A stretch of DNA of 64,000 nucleotides. Source: Rhizobium sp. BK376. Its GTDB lineage: Bacteria; Pseudomonadota; Alphaproteobacteria; Rhizobiales; Rhizobiaceae. The notes beneath the pieces are model-generated. The model did no database searches. It was given only the letters and a program-made list of their open reading frames with translations, and was not told where the DNA came from. The first letter of the stretch is position 1, and each line of letters starts with the position of its first letter. The stretch covers positions 25,447 through 89,446 of the forward strand of contig NZ_SLZG01000021.1 in NCBI RefSeq assembly GCF_004341625.1, read 5' to 3'. This document shows, in pieces, positions 24,779-35,823 of the stretch. Position numbers and translations under genes: made by a program.

Positions 24779-25918
24779 TCAATCGCTTAGCGTATCAAAG
24801 AAATCCTTCATCCGGGCAAAGAAGCCGGTCGATTCAGGATTGTTGTCCTTCGAGGAAATCTGCTCGAACTCCTGCAGCAATTCGCGTTGGCGCTTGGTGA
24901 GCTTCTGCGGCGTCTCTATCTGGATCTGGATGTAGAGATCGCCGACCTGGCTGGAGCGCAACACCGGCATGCCCTTGGCTTTCAGTCGGAATTGCTTGCC
25001 CGCCTGGGTGCCCTCGGGGACGCTGACGCGCGACTTGGTGCCATCGAGCGTCGCCACGTCGAAAGTGCCGCCAAGCGCTGCCGTCGTCATCGAGATCGGC
25101 ACGGCGCAATAGAGGTCAGCCCCATCGCGCTGGAAGAACTCATGCGGCTTGACCGACAGGAAGATGTAGAGATCGCCGGAGGGACCGCCACGCAGACCAG
25201 CTTCGCCTTCGCCCTGCAGGCGGATGCGGGTGCCGTCTTCGATCCCTGACGGGATGTTGACGGAGAGCGAACGCTCTTCGGTCACGCGACCCTGGCCATG
25301 GCATTTGCCACATGGATCGGGAATGATCTGGCCGCGGCCATGGCAGGTCGGGCAGGTGCGCTCGATCGAGAAGAAGCCCTGGGCAGCGCGGACGCGGCCC
25401 GAGCCCTGACAGGTGCCGCAGGTTTTCGGCTGCGTGCCCGGCTTGGCGCCGGAGCCGGAACAGACGTCGCAGGTGATCGAGGTCGGAACGCGGATCTGCG
25501 CCGTCTTGCCCGCAAAGGCCTCTTCCAGCGAGATTTCCATGTTGTAGCGAAGATCGGCGCCGCGCTCACGTCCGCCTGACGAACGCTGCCGCTGGCGGCC
25601 GCCGCCCATCATCTCGCCGAATATATCCTCGAAAATATCGGAAAAACCGCCGCCGCCCGCAAAGCCGCCGCCACCGGCGCCCATGCCGCCATGCTCGAAA
25701 GCCGCATGACCGTAGCGATCATAGGCTGCCCGCTTCTGCGGATCCTTCAGCGTTTCGTAGGCTTCGTTCAGTTCCTTGAACTTGCGTTCAGCTTCATGAT
25801 CGCCAGGGTTCTTGTCCGGATGGAACTTCATCGCCAGCTTGCGAAAAGCGCTTTTCAGCTCCTTCTCATCCGCCGACCTGCCAACACCCAGAGTTTCGTA
25901 ATAGTCCGCTTTTGCCAT
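24779..25918 (-). CDS. dnaJ: Chaperone protein DnaJ
   Basis: Co-chaperone that stimulates DnaK ATPase and delivers substrates. The 379-aa protein has the J domain with HPD (KFHPDKNPGD), a Gly/Phe-rich linker (GGMGAGGGGFAGGGG), four CxxCxGxG zinc repeats (CDVCSGSG, CGTCQGSG, CPTCHGRG, CGKCHGQG) and the C-terminal substrate domain. I start it at ATG 25918 (MAKADYYETLGV); the frame continues upstream but lacks homology. It lies 84 bp downstream of dnaK. Confidence 0.97.
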   Translation of the reverse strand: MAKADYYETLGVGRSADEKELKSAFRKLAMKFHPDKNPGDHEAERKFKELNEAYETLKDPQKRAAYDRYGHAAFEHGGMGAGGGGFAGGGGFSDIFEDIFGEMMGGGRQRQRSSGGRERGADLRYNMEISLEEAFAGKTAQIRVPTSITCDVCSGSGAKPGTQPKTCGTCQGSGRVRAAQGFFSIERTCPTCHGRGQIIPDPCGKCHGQGRVTEERSLSVNIPSGIEDGTRIRLQGEGEAGLRGGPSGDLYIFLSVKPHEFFQRDGADLYCAVPISMTTAALGGTFDVATLDGTKSRVSVPEGTQAGKQFRLKAKGMPVLRSSQVGDLYIQIQIETPQKLTKRQRELLQEFEQISSKDNNPESTGFFARMKDFFDTLSD

Positions 25919-26002
25919 ATAAGGAATAGACCCCGGAAATGGATTTCCGGCTGCCATCGGCAGCCGGATCTAAGTTTCCGCAGAACCGTTTAAGGTTCGT
26001 GC

Positions 26003-27919
<1,917 letters not shown>

Positions 27920-28028
27920 GTCATTTCTCTCCTTGAAGCAAGCTGTCGGAACCCCCATCGGGCATTCCGCTGACAGCCCCTTACGGGATGGTCTTGAATT
28001 GCGCAGTCATGACTGCGGTGATGTCGCG

Positions 28029-28057
28029 TATATAAGTAGCGGTTTTTCTGACTGCAA
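28029..28057 (-). promoter_or_regulatory. Predicted dnaK promoter
   Basis: TTGCAG (28057-28052) and TATATA (28034-28029) are separated by 17 bp. The -35 is preceded by C (CTTGCAG), so heat-shock sigma factor RpoH could also recognise it, but a clear rhizobial RpoH -10 is not seen. The rest of the 291-bp dnaK-PBP gap shows a T-run just after the PBP stop but no good stem. Confidence 0.55.
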
Positions 28058-28210
28058 GGCGAGAAATGCGCTGAAAACCAGCAAAACAAACGGTTTGCAG
28101 CCGAAATGTCCCACTGTCACAAAAAGCCCGCCAATCGCCCGAAATCCGGAAAGCCAGCTATCAGACCAGCCTTGCGTCCGGCATGCAAGCGGCAACCAAA
28201 AAAAGCCCAC

Positions 28211-30595
28211 TCATTGCCCCATGATGAGGTCGAGAAGCGTCGTGCGATGCCGCCTCGGCGGCGGAGCGCGGGGAGCCTCGCCGACATCCATCGGCGGCAC
28301 CATGTCGCCGCGCTGCGAAGCATAGGGGTTGTTGCTGTCGTCATCCGGTACAGAAGGCGGAATGTCGACCGGTTCTTGGCCGTCGGTTGCAGCCGCAGCT
28401 CTTGCCTGCGCCTGGATCTGCGCCTTCGCTTCTGCCGGCGTCGGCGGCGGCAGCGTGCCAGTTCGCACCTGCGTCTCCGGTTGCTGCTGCGCATTGTTCG
28501 CGCTGTTGCCGTTCAGCACATTCGAAATAATGCTTTCCAGCGTCTGGCCGCTGCCGTCCTGGGCAACCGGCAGACCGTTGTCGATGATCTCGCCGCCGCC
28601 GAAGATCGGCGTGGGCGTCAGGCCCTTACTGGCGGCCGTCATGAATTTGCTCCAGGTCCGTGCCGGCAGGAAGCCGCCGGTGACCCGCTTCATCGATTTG
28701 CCGTCGTCATTGCCAAACCAGACACCTGTCGTCAGGTTGCTGGTGAAACCGACGAACCAGGCATCGCGATAGGATTGCGAGGTGCCGGTCTTGCCGGCGA
28801 CCTGCCATCCTGGAATGCGGGCGGCGCGGCCGGTACCCGCTGTCACAACGCCGGCCAGCATGGCATCGAGATTAGTGGCGACGGTTTCGCTGAGCACCCG
28901 CGGCGGGTCGGCGAAATTGGCCTGGTACAAGACCTTGCCGGAGGCAGTGGTCACCTTGGTGATGACATGCGGCGTCGCCTTGTACCCGCCGTTCATGAAG
29001 GCGGCATAGGACGAGGTCAGCTCAAGCAGCGACACTTCCGACGTGCCGAGAGCGATAGAGGCATTCGGCTGCAGCTCCGAATCGATGCCGACGCGGTGGG
29101 CGAGCTTGATGATGTTGTCAGGGCCCACTTCCATAGCAAGCTGGGCGGCGACCGTATTGATCGAATGGGCGAGCGCCACGGCGAGCGTGACGGGCCCCAT
29201 ATATTTCCGCTCGTCGTTTTCGGGCGTCCAGTTGCCGATCTTGACTGGTGCGTCATTGCGCATTGAATAGGGCGTCAGGCCCATCTCCAGTGCGGCCGCA
29301 TAGACGAAGGGCTTGAACGAGGAGCCGGGCTGGCGCTTCGCCTTGACGGCGCGGTTGAACTGGCTCTCGCCATAATCCTTGCCGCCGACCAACGCCCGGA
29401 TTGCACCCGTTCCATCGACTGTGACGAGCGATGCCTGCGATGCATTGACCTTCTTGCCGTCATGATCGAGGGCGTCGGTAAGCATCTCCTCGGCCTTCGC
29501 CTCAAGTTTCGTATCGACCGTCGTATCGACGACGAGATCTTCCTTGATATCGCCACCGATCAGGCCGGGAAGCTGGTCCATGACCATGTCCGCGACGTAG
29601 TTCTGCGCGCCGTTCCAATAGCTCTTGGCCCGTGTCGGCGGCTGCGACATGGCGGTCTTGATGTCGGCGTCGGTGATGTAGCCTTGATCCCTCATCGCCT
29701 GCAGCACGACCTGCGCGCGGGCCTGGGCCGCAGCCGGATCGCGATTGGGCGACAGGCGCGACGGCGCCTTGACGAGACCGGCGAGCATTGCAGCTTCGCC
29801 AAGATTGACGTCGCGGGCCGACTTTCCGAAATAGCGCTGCGACGCGGCCTCGACGCCGAAGGCATTGGCGCCGAAGAAGACGCGGTTGAGATACATCGAA
29901 AGGATCTCGTCCTTGGTGTATTTGTGCTCCAGCCAGAGGGCAAGCAGCACTTCCTGCACCTTGCGTTCCAGGGTGCGGTCTGGCGAAAGGAAGAGGTTCT
30001 TGGCGAGCTGCTGCGTCAGGGTCGAACCGCCCTGGACGGTATGGCCGGTCAGGAGATTGGTGACGAGCGCGCGGGCAAGTCCGAGCGGATCGACACCGAA
30101 ATGCGAATAGAAGCGCCGGTCTTCGATCGCGACGATCGCCTGGGGAATATAGGGTGACATGTCGGCAAGAGCGATTGCCTCGCCGCCGGTCGTGCCGCGG
30201 TTGGCAAGCGTCGAGCCATCGAGCGCATTGATCTTGACGTTGGGCGGCCGCGCAGGGATTTCCCACGTGCTGGCGCTCGGCATGCGCGATCCATAGTAGA
30301 ACACCAGGCCCGCAACGCCGATGCCCAACCAGATGGAGAGGACCAGACACCAGTAGATCAAGGAGCGGATGAAGCCGAAAAAGCCGCCGCCGGAACGACG
30401 AGGAGGCTTGCGCCGACCACCGGATGAACGGCCTCTGCTCTGCTTTACCCGGCGCGGTTCGTCATCGTCACGACGCGAAGAACGGCCGCGACCGATGCGG
30501 TCGTCGGCGTCGATGCTCACTTCATCGTCATCACGGTCGCGGTCGCCGGCAAAGGAGGGTTCTATTCTGTGGCCTGATCTGCTTTTGCCTGCCAT
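28211..30595 (-). CDS. Class A penicillin-binding protein 1A
   Basis: Bifunctional peptidoglycan synthase. The 794-aa protein has a highly charged cytoplasmic N-terminus (Arg/Asp/Ser-rich, about 70 residues) and a single membrane anchor near 72-100 (LIYWCLVLSIWLGIGVAGLV). The GT51 transglycosylase has EDRRFYSHFG, the QGGSTLTQQLAKN motif and the RKVQE motif. The transpeptidase has SSFK (PGSSFKP), HSINTVAAQ for SxN, and GKTGTSQ for KTG. The C-terminal tail is Pro/Ala-rich. It is close to the PbpA/MrcA group found in rhizobia. Confidence 0.93.
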   Translation of the reverse strand: MAGKSRSGHRIEPSFAGDRDRDDDEVSIDADDRIGRGRSSRRDDDEPRRVKQSRGRSSGGRRKPPRRSGGGFFGFIRSLIYWCLVLSIWLGIGVAGLVFYYGSRMPSASTWEIPARPPNVKINALDGSTLANRGTTGGEAIALADMSPYIPQAIVAIEDRRFYSHFGVDPLGLARALVTNLLTGHTVQGGSTLTQQLAKNLFLSPDRTLERKVQEVLLALWLEHKYTKDEILSMYLNRVFFGANAFGVEAASQRYFGKSARDVNLGEAAMLAGLVKAPSRLSPNRDPAAAQARAQVVLQAMRDQGYITDADIKTAMSQPPTRAKSYWNGAQNYVADMVMDQLPGLIGGDIKEDLVVDTTVDTKLEAKAEEMLTDALDHDGKKVNASQASLVTVDGTGAIRALVGGKDYGESQFNRAVKAKRQPGSSFKPFVYAAALEMGLTPYSMRNDAPVKIGNWTPENDERKYMGPVTLAVALAHSINTVAAQLAMEVGPDNIIKLAHRVGIDSELQPNASIALGTSEVSLLELTSSYAAFMNGGYKATPHVITKVTTASGKVLYQANFADPPRVLSETVATNLDAMLAGVVTAGTGRAARIPGWQVAGKTGTSQSYRDAWFVGFTSNLTTGVWFGNDDGKSMKRVTGGFLPARTWSKFMTAASKGLTPTPIFGGGEIIDNGLPVAQDGSGQTLESIISNVLNGNSANNAQQQPETQVRTGTLPPPTPAEAKAQIQAQARAAAATDGQEPVDIPPSVPDDDSNNPYASQRGDMVPPMDVGEAPRAPPPRRHRTTLLDLIMGQ

Positions 30596-30810
30596 TGCGG
30601 ACCGGTCGTACCCCCGATGATGTGCCGATATATCTGAAATCCGGCGCCATGGTTACGCCAGTCATATCAGTCGCCCGTATCGCGCGACTGCCCTGTCCAT
30701 CGGTTGGACTTTAAATGCGGCGATTTAAGGGGTGGTTAAAGTCAAGAAAGTTAAAAGCCGTTAATGTTCATCGCCTTGGCGCAACGGGGTGGCGCAACGG
30801 CCGCCCATAA

Positions 30811-30960
30811 AAGAATTGGGCGGCTCAAGGCCGCCCAATCCATTTGTATTTCGTGTTCGCGGCTTGGCCACCGCTGACCCTGGATATCCTCGTTATCGCA
30901 GTTGCCGGGTAACACGCGGTTACCTTGCTGGGAGCAAGGCAAATCCGCAGTCCGCCAAAT
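30811..30960 (-). other. Hairpin-rich 3' region after the sORF pair, with terminator
   Basis: Downstream of the tiny ORFs on the minus strand are hairpins CCTTGC-TCCCA-GCAAGG (30939-30923) and GGTAAC-CGCGT-GTTACC (30924-30908), which share two bases. They are followed by a perfect terminator stem ATTGGGCGGC/GCCGCCCAAT (30839-30815), a CTTGA loop and a short T-run. It could be a 3' UTR or a 3'-derived sRNA. The 30596-30810 stretch shows no gene and holds the upstream region of the PBP gene. Confidence 0.5.
30815..30839 (-). terminator. Intrinsic terminator
   Basis: Perfect 10-bp stem with a five-base loop, then TTCTTTT on the minus strand. It lies about 120 nt beyond the 29-aa sORF and ends that transcript. 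Confidence 0.65.
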
Positions 30961-30961
30961 T

Positions 30962-31051
30962 CTAGTGAGTCTGAATTGAGGAAAGACTGACGGCCAGGAA
31001 AAGTACCAGCGGCAGAGAACTTGCAATGAACAGGATAAAAGCGGTCGACAT
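30962..31051 (-). CDS. Small hydrophobic protein, 29 aa (sORF2)
   Basis: A 29-residue peptide starting MSTAFILFIASSLPLVLF, with a single hydrophobic segment spanning most of its length and a short polar C-terminus (QTH). A perfect AGGAGG lies nine bases upstream of ATG 31049-31051, stronger than most sites in this window. The start is one base after the stop of sORF1, so the two look coupled. I recognise no known small membrane protein such as CydX, KdpF or CcoQ. Coding status is inferred from the ribosome-binding site and hydrophobicity. Confidence 0.55.
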   Translation of the reverse strand: MSTAFILFIASSLPLVLFLAVSLSSIQTH

Positions 31052-31052
31052 G

Positions 31053-31130
31053 TCAGCCTGCCTCCTTTTGGAAGTTTGCACTGCCCGAATAGTTCGGGAA
31101 GCGAGGTTGATAATGGTCGAGAGCCATCAT
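31053..31130 (-). CDS. Small soluble peptide, 25 aa (sORF1)
   Basis: A 25-residue ORF starting MMALDHYQPRFPNYSG. GAGG lies eight bases upstream of ATG 31128-31130, and the stop TGA is separated from the ATG of sORF2 by a single base. The last codons carry the AGGAGG that serves sORF2, so translation of this ORF could couple to or control the next. It may be a leader ORF rather than a functional peptide. Confidence 0.4.
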   Translation of the reverse strand: MMALDHYQPRFPNYSGSANFQKEAG

Positions 31131-31371
31131 TCTTTAGGCCTCAACATACGTGAAAACCTTTAGCACCACGGTTAAGGATTGGTTAATAAACCGCGCTCTG
31201 CAGGCGTTCCGGAGGTGCGAGCGCTGTGAATACCGACAGAAATGCAACGCCGGAAATGCGGGATGCGCGCAGCCCACGCCGAATTCACGCGCAACTTCTA
31301 AAGGCCCGGCTTCGTCAGCGAAACCAGCTCTTACAAGGGGTTATCCGGTTTTCACCGGTCTATTCGGGCGA

Positions 31372-31449
31372 TTATCGAATTACCACAACGCCCGCCAAAC
31401 CAATCAGTGCAATACATTGCAGGATATACATCGGCCATTCTTGAGCCAT
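31372..31449 (-). CDS. Small hydrophobic protein, 25 aa (sORF3)
   Basis: A 25-residue peptide starting MAQEWPMYILQCIALIGLAG with one predicted membrane helix and a C-terminal Arg. GGGAGG lies seven bases before ATG 31447-31449. It is 248 bp downstream of the FAD dehydrogenase on the same strand, with no gene between. No family is recognised. Whether it is real rests on the ribosome-binding site and the helix. Confidence 0.5.
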   Translation of the reverse strand: MAQEWPMYILQCIALIGLAGVVVIR

Positions 31450-31697
31450 TTTGCTTCCTCCCAAGCCCCAAAAAGAGCTTAACGGCAAACCTACAGCAAA
31501 TCCGATCCAGGGGACGAAGGTATATTGAGCTAATCAATAAAGGCACCTCCGGAACGCAGGATCGAAACCAAAGACGTCACGGTGTTAAGAACCGTTTCGC
31601 CAGGCTTTGGTTGCACGTTCATTGGGCCCGGCCCCGCCAGTTTTCGCCAGCTGTAGAAGTGCTCTGGGAAAGCAGTGCGCCGCCTTTCGGGCAGCAA

Positions 31698-33326
31698 TCA
31701 GGCAGCGACGCCGATCAGTTCCCGGGCAACCGCTTCGGCGACCTTGATGCCGTCCACGGCAGCCGACAGGATGCCGCCTGCATAGCCGGCGCCTTCGCCG
31801 GCCGGGTAAAGACCCAAGGTGTTGAGACTCTGCAAATCCTTGCCGCGTGTGATGCGCACAGGCGAGGAGGTTCGCGTCTCGACGCCGGTCAGCATGGCGT
31901 CGGGATGGTCGTAGCGGGCAATCTGCCGGCCGAAGACCGGCAATGCCTCGCGCATGGCGGCAATGGCGAAATCGGGAAGGCACTGGCTGAGATCGGTCAG
32001 ATGAACGCCCGGCTTGTAGGAAGGGATGACCTCGCCGAATTCCGTCGAAGGCCGCCCGGCCAGGAAATCGCCGACCTTCTGCCCCGGAGCCTTGTAGTTC
32101 GAGCCGCCCGCGATATAGGCGAGCGATTCCAGCCGCTGCTGCAGCTCTATTCCGGCGAGCGGATGGCCGGGATAGTCGCGCTCTGGATCGATCCCGACGA
32201 CGAAGCCGGCATTGGCGTTGAATTCCTGCCGCGAATATTGGCTCATGCCGTTCGTGACGACGCGGCCGGGCTCGGAGGTCGCAGCCACCACCCGGCCGCC
32301 GGGGCACATGCAGAAACTGTAGACGGTCCGGCCGTTGCTGCAATGGTGCGACAGGCTGTAGGCCGCAGCCCCGAGATCCGGATGGCCGGCGCAGGCGCCG
32401 AAGCGCGCCTTGTCGATCCAGGATTGCGGATGCTCGATGCGCACGCCGATCGAGAAGGGCTTTGCCTCGATATAGACACCCCGCTCGTGAAGCATCCGGA
32501 AAGTATCGCGGGCGCTATGCCCCACGGCGAGCACGACCTGATCCGTTTCCAGATATTCGCCATTGTGCAAATGAAGACCGCGCACGCGGCGGGTGCCATC
32601 CGGCGCCACTTTGATGTCGATGTTCTCGACGCGCCGCCCGAAGCGATATTCGCCACCGAGCGCCTCGATCGTCGCGCGCATGTGCTCGACCATCGTCACC
32701 AGCCGGAAGGTGCCGATATGCGGATGGGCCTCGGTCAGGATTTCCGGCGGTGCGCCGGCCTTGACGAGTTCCGTCAGCACCTTGCGCCCGAGATGTCGGG
32801 TATCCTTGATCTGGCTGTAGAGTTTGCCGTCGGAAAACGTACCGGCACCGCCTTCGCCGAACTGCACGTTGGATTCCGGGTTGAGTTCGCTGCGCCGCCA
32901 GAGGCCCCATGTATCCTTGGTCCGCTCGCGCACGACCTTGCCTCGCTCGAGGATGATTGGACGAAAACCCATTTGCGCTAGGATCAGTGCCGCAAACAGC
33001 CCGCAGGGCCCCGCGCCGATCACGACTGGTCGCGGCCCGTCACTTTTGGCAGGCGCGGTGCCGACGAACCGGTAGCTGGTATCTGGCGATGGCTGAACAT
33101 GATGGTCGCCAGCAAACCGCGCAAGCACGCCGGCCTCGTCGCTCAGCGTCACATCCACCGAATAGACCATCAGGATCGCCGATTTGCGCCGCGCGTCATT
33201 GGCCCGGCGCGCGATCTCAAAGGAGATCAGCTCGTCCGGTCCTATCCCGAGGCGTTGGTGGATCGCCGCCGGCAATGCCTCGGGGGCATGATCGAGCGGC
33301 AGCTTCAATTCGGTAATGCGCAGCAT
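31698..33326 (-). CDS. FAD-dependent dehydrogenase (COG2509-like)
   Basis: A 542-aa flavoprotein with an N-terminal domain (residues 1-95) of the type that precedes the FAD fold in this family. The dinucleotide motif is VVIGAGPCGLFAALILAQMG near residues 100-120, followed by ILERGKVVRERTKDTWGLW and NVQFGEGGAGTFSDGKL, and a C-terminal FAD-binding GLYPAGEGAGYAGGILSAAVDG. The family is widespread but has no established substrate. It stands alone on the minus strand. Confidence 0.88.
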   Translation of the reverse strand: MLRITELKLPLDHAPEALPAAIHQRLGIGPDELISFEIARRANDARRKSAILMVYSVDVTLSDEAGVLARFAGDHHVQPSPDTSYRFVGTAPAKSDGPRPVVIGAGPCGLFAALILAQMGFRPIILERGKVVRERTKDTWGLWRRSELNPESNVQFGEGGAGTFSDGKLYSQIKDTRHLGRKVLTELVKAGAPPEILTEAHPHIGTFRLVTMVEHMRATIEALGGEYRFGRRVENIDIKVAPDGTRRVRGLHLHNGEYLETDQVVLAVGHSARDTFRMLHERGVYIEAKPFSIGVRIEHPQSWIDKARFGACAGHPDLGAAAYSLSHHCSNGRTVYSFCMCPGGRVVAATSEPGRVVTNGMSQYSRQEFNANAGFVVGIDPERDYPGHPLAGIELQQRLESLAYIAGGSNYKAPGQKVGDFLAGRPSTEFGEVIPSYKPGVHLTDLSQCLPDFAIAAMREALPVFGRQIARYDHPDAMLTGVETRTSSPVRITRGKDLQSLNTLGLYPAGEGAGYAGGILSAAVDGIKVAEAVARELIGVAA

Positions 33327-33499
33327 GGCAGTGCTTTACCGGCAACCAAATCGGCGCGCAATCGGCGTCTTTGTCGAAATCGGCAGGATACTGCCGGTTC
33401 AATCCGGTCTTATCCCCGCCAAACGCATCTTCTGCTGCATCTTTTCTGCCGGGCGCGCGTTATCGCAGCATCAGGATCGATTGCACCCGGGAGGGACAG

Positions 33500-33880
33500 A
33501 TGCAGACAGGAGTGAACAAGGACGGCTTCGTGCCGACCGACTGGGCGGAAGAAGAGGGTGCGGAGGCCAATGCGGAGGCGGATCTTTCGGCCGATCTCGC
33601 TCGCGCAAGGGCGCAGGGTGAGATCGACGCTTTGCGGCGACAGATCGCCCTGCTTCGCATCAGGCTATCGGAATTTGCCGAGCAATCGGGGGATGTCGTC
33701 CGTGCCGAAGCGCATTGGGCCAATGCTAGCGCCCGTGCGCAGCTCGGCAACTATCCATGGATTAAGCTGGCGGTCGCGTTTGCCGGAACTTTCGTCGCTG
33801 CCCGCTTTCTGCGCCGGCTGCCCCTGGGACTATTGGTCACGGCGCTAGCGGCCCGGACCAGCGAGGCGTCCCGTCGTTAG
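33500..33880 (+). CDS. Hypothetical small membrane protein
   Basis: A 126-aa protein from ATG 33500 (MQTGVNKDGFVPTDWAE), with GGAGGG upstream. The N-terminal half is acidic and helical with a coiled-coil-like stretch (RAQGEIDALRRQIALLRIRLSEFAEQ). The C-terminus has one hydrophobic segment (LAVAFAGTFVAARFLRR...LGLLVTALAA). This layout resembles DUF883/ElaB-type ribosome- or membrane-associated proteins, but the match is not firm. It ends in front of a bidirectional terminator. Confidence 0.65.
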   Translation: MQTGVNKDGFVPTDWAEEEGAEANAEADLSADLARARAQGEIDALRRQIALLRIRLSEFAEQSGDVVRAEAHWANASARAQLGNYPWIKLAVAFAGTFVAARFLRRLPLGLLVTALAARTSEASRR

Positions 33881-33925
33881 AACGGTCCGGCGGCGGGGTG
33901 AGCCCTACCGATATTCGCCAACGAA

Positions 33926-33953
33926 AAAGGCGCCGGATTGCTCCGGCGCCTTT
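33926..33953. terminator. Bidirectional intrinsic terminator
   Basis: AAAGGCGCCGGA and TCCGGCGCCTTT form a perfect 12-bp stem with a TTGC loop. T-runs occur on both strands, so it separates the convergent small membrane protein gene and the phosphate permease gene. Confidence 0.85.
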
Positions 33954-33975
33954 GTTTATTCCGTAGTCTGCGGTC

Positions 33976-35580
33976 TTAGAAAACGTGACGCAGAAGAATG
34001 AAGAGCACGAAGGCGAGCGCGATCGAGGCCGGCAGGGTCAGGACCCAGGCCATGATCATGTTGCGCACCGTCGACCACTGCAGGCCGGAGCCGTTTGCAG
34101 CCATGGTACCGGCGACTCCCGACGAAAGGACGTGGGTCGTTGATACAGGCAGGCCCATATGGTCCGCCATGCCGATGGTGATCATGGCGACGACTTCGGC
34201 AGCTGCGCCCTGGCCATAGGTCAGGTGCGTCTTGCCGATCTTTTCGCCGACCGTGACCACGATGCGCTTCCAGCCGACCATCGTGCCGAGGCCGAGCGCC
34301 AGAGCGACCGCGACCTTCACCCAGAGCGGGATGAACTTCGTCGCATTGTCGACCGAGGCGTGATAAGCGGTCACTGCCTTGAGATCGGCTGCATCCATCG
34401 GCAGCAGCTTCTGCTTGTCGATCAGCTTCAGCGCTTCACCGATGAGATAGATGTCGTTGCGGATGTTTCCGACCAGCGTGCTCGGCAGTGCTTCGACCGT
34501 CGGATAGGCGGCGACTTCGGCGCTGGTCGAGTGGATATAGGCCTGGAGCGCCGGCGTGGTTTCGTCCGTCCAGGTCTTGTTCTTGACCGCGGCGCTGACG
34601 ACAGCCTTCGGATCAGCCGGCACGGCAACGCCGGGCTTGATATATTTGCCGAGTGCGGTCTCGACCTGGGCAGAAGCAGCCTTGTAGGCCTCGAGATAGT
34701 TGATGTCAGGCGTCTTGTTCAGCGCAAAGGCGGTCGGCACCAGACCGATGAGAATGAGCATGATCAGACCCATTCCCTTCTGCCCGTCGTTGGAGCCATG
34801 GGCAAAGCTGACGCCGGTGCAGGTGAAGATCAGGAGCGCGCGGATCCAGACCGGCGGCGGCGCATTGGTCTTCGGAGCTTCGTAAAGCGCCTTGTTGCGC
34901 ACCAGCACCTTCATGACCAGCAGCAGGATGGCCGACATGCCGAAGCCGACAATCGGCGACACCAGCAGCGACATGCCGACGCTCGATGCCTGCGACCAGT
35001 CGACACCGCTCGTGGCGCTGCCGGCAGGAGCGAGGAACTGGTTTGCGAGACCGACGCCGATGATCGAGCCGACCAGCGTGTGCGAACTGGAAGAGGGCAG
35101 ACCGAAATACCAGGTGCCGAGGTTCCAGATGATGGCGGCGACCAGGAGGGCGAAGACCATGGCGAGGCCCGAGCCGGAACCGACCTGCAGGATCAGTTCG
35201 ACAGGCAGCAGGGCCAGGATGCCGAAGGCGACGGCACCGGAGGAGGTCAGTACCCCGAGGAAATTGAAGAAGCCCGACCACATGACCGCGAATTCGGCCG
35301 GCAGCGAACGGGTGTAGATGACGGTCGCAACCGCATTGGCGGTGTCATGGAAACCGTTGACGAACTCGAAGCCGAGCGCGATCAGAAGCGCCAGGCCGAG
35401 CAGGATCCAGGGGACATAGACGGCACTGGCGAGATCCTTGCCGAGCGCGTAGGCCACATAGGCAAGGCCTGCAAGAACGATAATGCCGAAGACCGGAAGG
35501 AACCAACGGCCAGCGCCGGTGCCATGGAGAGGATGATTTTCATTTCCGCCGTCATGGCGGCTTGAGGCCACGTCCACCAT
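33976..35580 (-). CDS. pit: PiT-family inorganic phosphate transporter
   Basis: Low-affinity phosphate permease, driven by protons and usually carrying metal-phosphate. The 534-aa protein has the two inverted-repeat signatures GFEFVNGFHDTANAVATVI and SFAHGSNDGQKGMGLI, about ten transmembrane segments, and a large central hydrophilic region (about 290-410). PSSSSHTLVGSIIG and PVSTTHVLSSGVAG are the paired helix motifs. ATG 35580 has AGGGGA upstream. Its upstream region has only a weak Pho-box-like pair. Confidence 0.93.
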   Translation of the reverse strand: MVDVASSRHDGGNENHPLHGTGAGRWFLPVFGIIVLAGLAYVAYALGKDLASAVYVPWILLGLALLIALGFEFVNGFHDTANAVATVIYTRSLPAEFAVMWSGFFNFLGVLTSSGAVAFGILALLPVELILQVGSGSGLAMVFALLVAAIIWNLGTWYFGLPSSSSHTLVGSIIGVGLANQFLAPAGSATSGVDWSQASSVGMSLLVSPIVGFGMSAILLLVMKVLVRNKALYEAPKTNAPPPVWIRALLIFTCTGVSFAHGSNDGQKGMGLIMLILIGLVPTAFALNKTPDINYLEAYKAASAQVETALGKYIKPGVAVPADPKAVVSAAVKNKTWTDETTPALQAYIHSTSAEVAAYPTVEALPSTLVGNIRNDIYLIGEALKLIDKQKLLPMDAADLKAVTAYHASVDNATKFIPLWVKVAVALALGLGTMVGWKRIVVTVGEKIGKTHLTYGQGAAAEVVAMITIGMADHMGLPVSTTHVLSSGVAGTMAANGSGLQWSTVRNMIMAWVLTLPASIALAFVLFILLRHVF

Positions 35581-35823
35581 ACTCGCTATCCCCTATGGTA
35601 AATGACCCCTTTCCACTATGCGATCTTGATGAAGTTGATGTGACGTATTCAATCAATGGTCCGTACGAGCACTAGCCGGCTTACAATCGACGGTTTTTAT
35701 ATTGAGGTTTTCGATAACCTAAGGCCTTGATATCGCCACGAAAAGGTCAAACTCGGTTCAGGAAGGGTTCATCCGTTTGGCGCTTAAATGGCTACTGAAG
35801 GGAATCGAATGGAGGTTTTCGAG

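Noticed and set aside
31226..31444. 72-aa plus-strand ORF with GTG start and GGAGG upstream
   Set aside because: Low-complexity basic composition, overlap with sORF3 on the other strand and no recognisable features; I could not support it over chance.
31520..31545. FNR/FixK-like box (TTGA-N5-TCAA) upstream of sORF3
   Set aside because: The canonical anaerobox has TTGAT-N4-ATCAA, i.e. six bases between TTGA and TCAA; this has five.
35600..35660. Pho-box-like pair (CGTCAC / CTTCATC) upstream of the PiT gene
   Set aside because: Only about four of seven positions match the CTGTCAT repeat in each half, too weak to report as a site.
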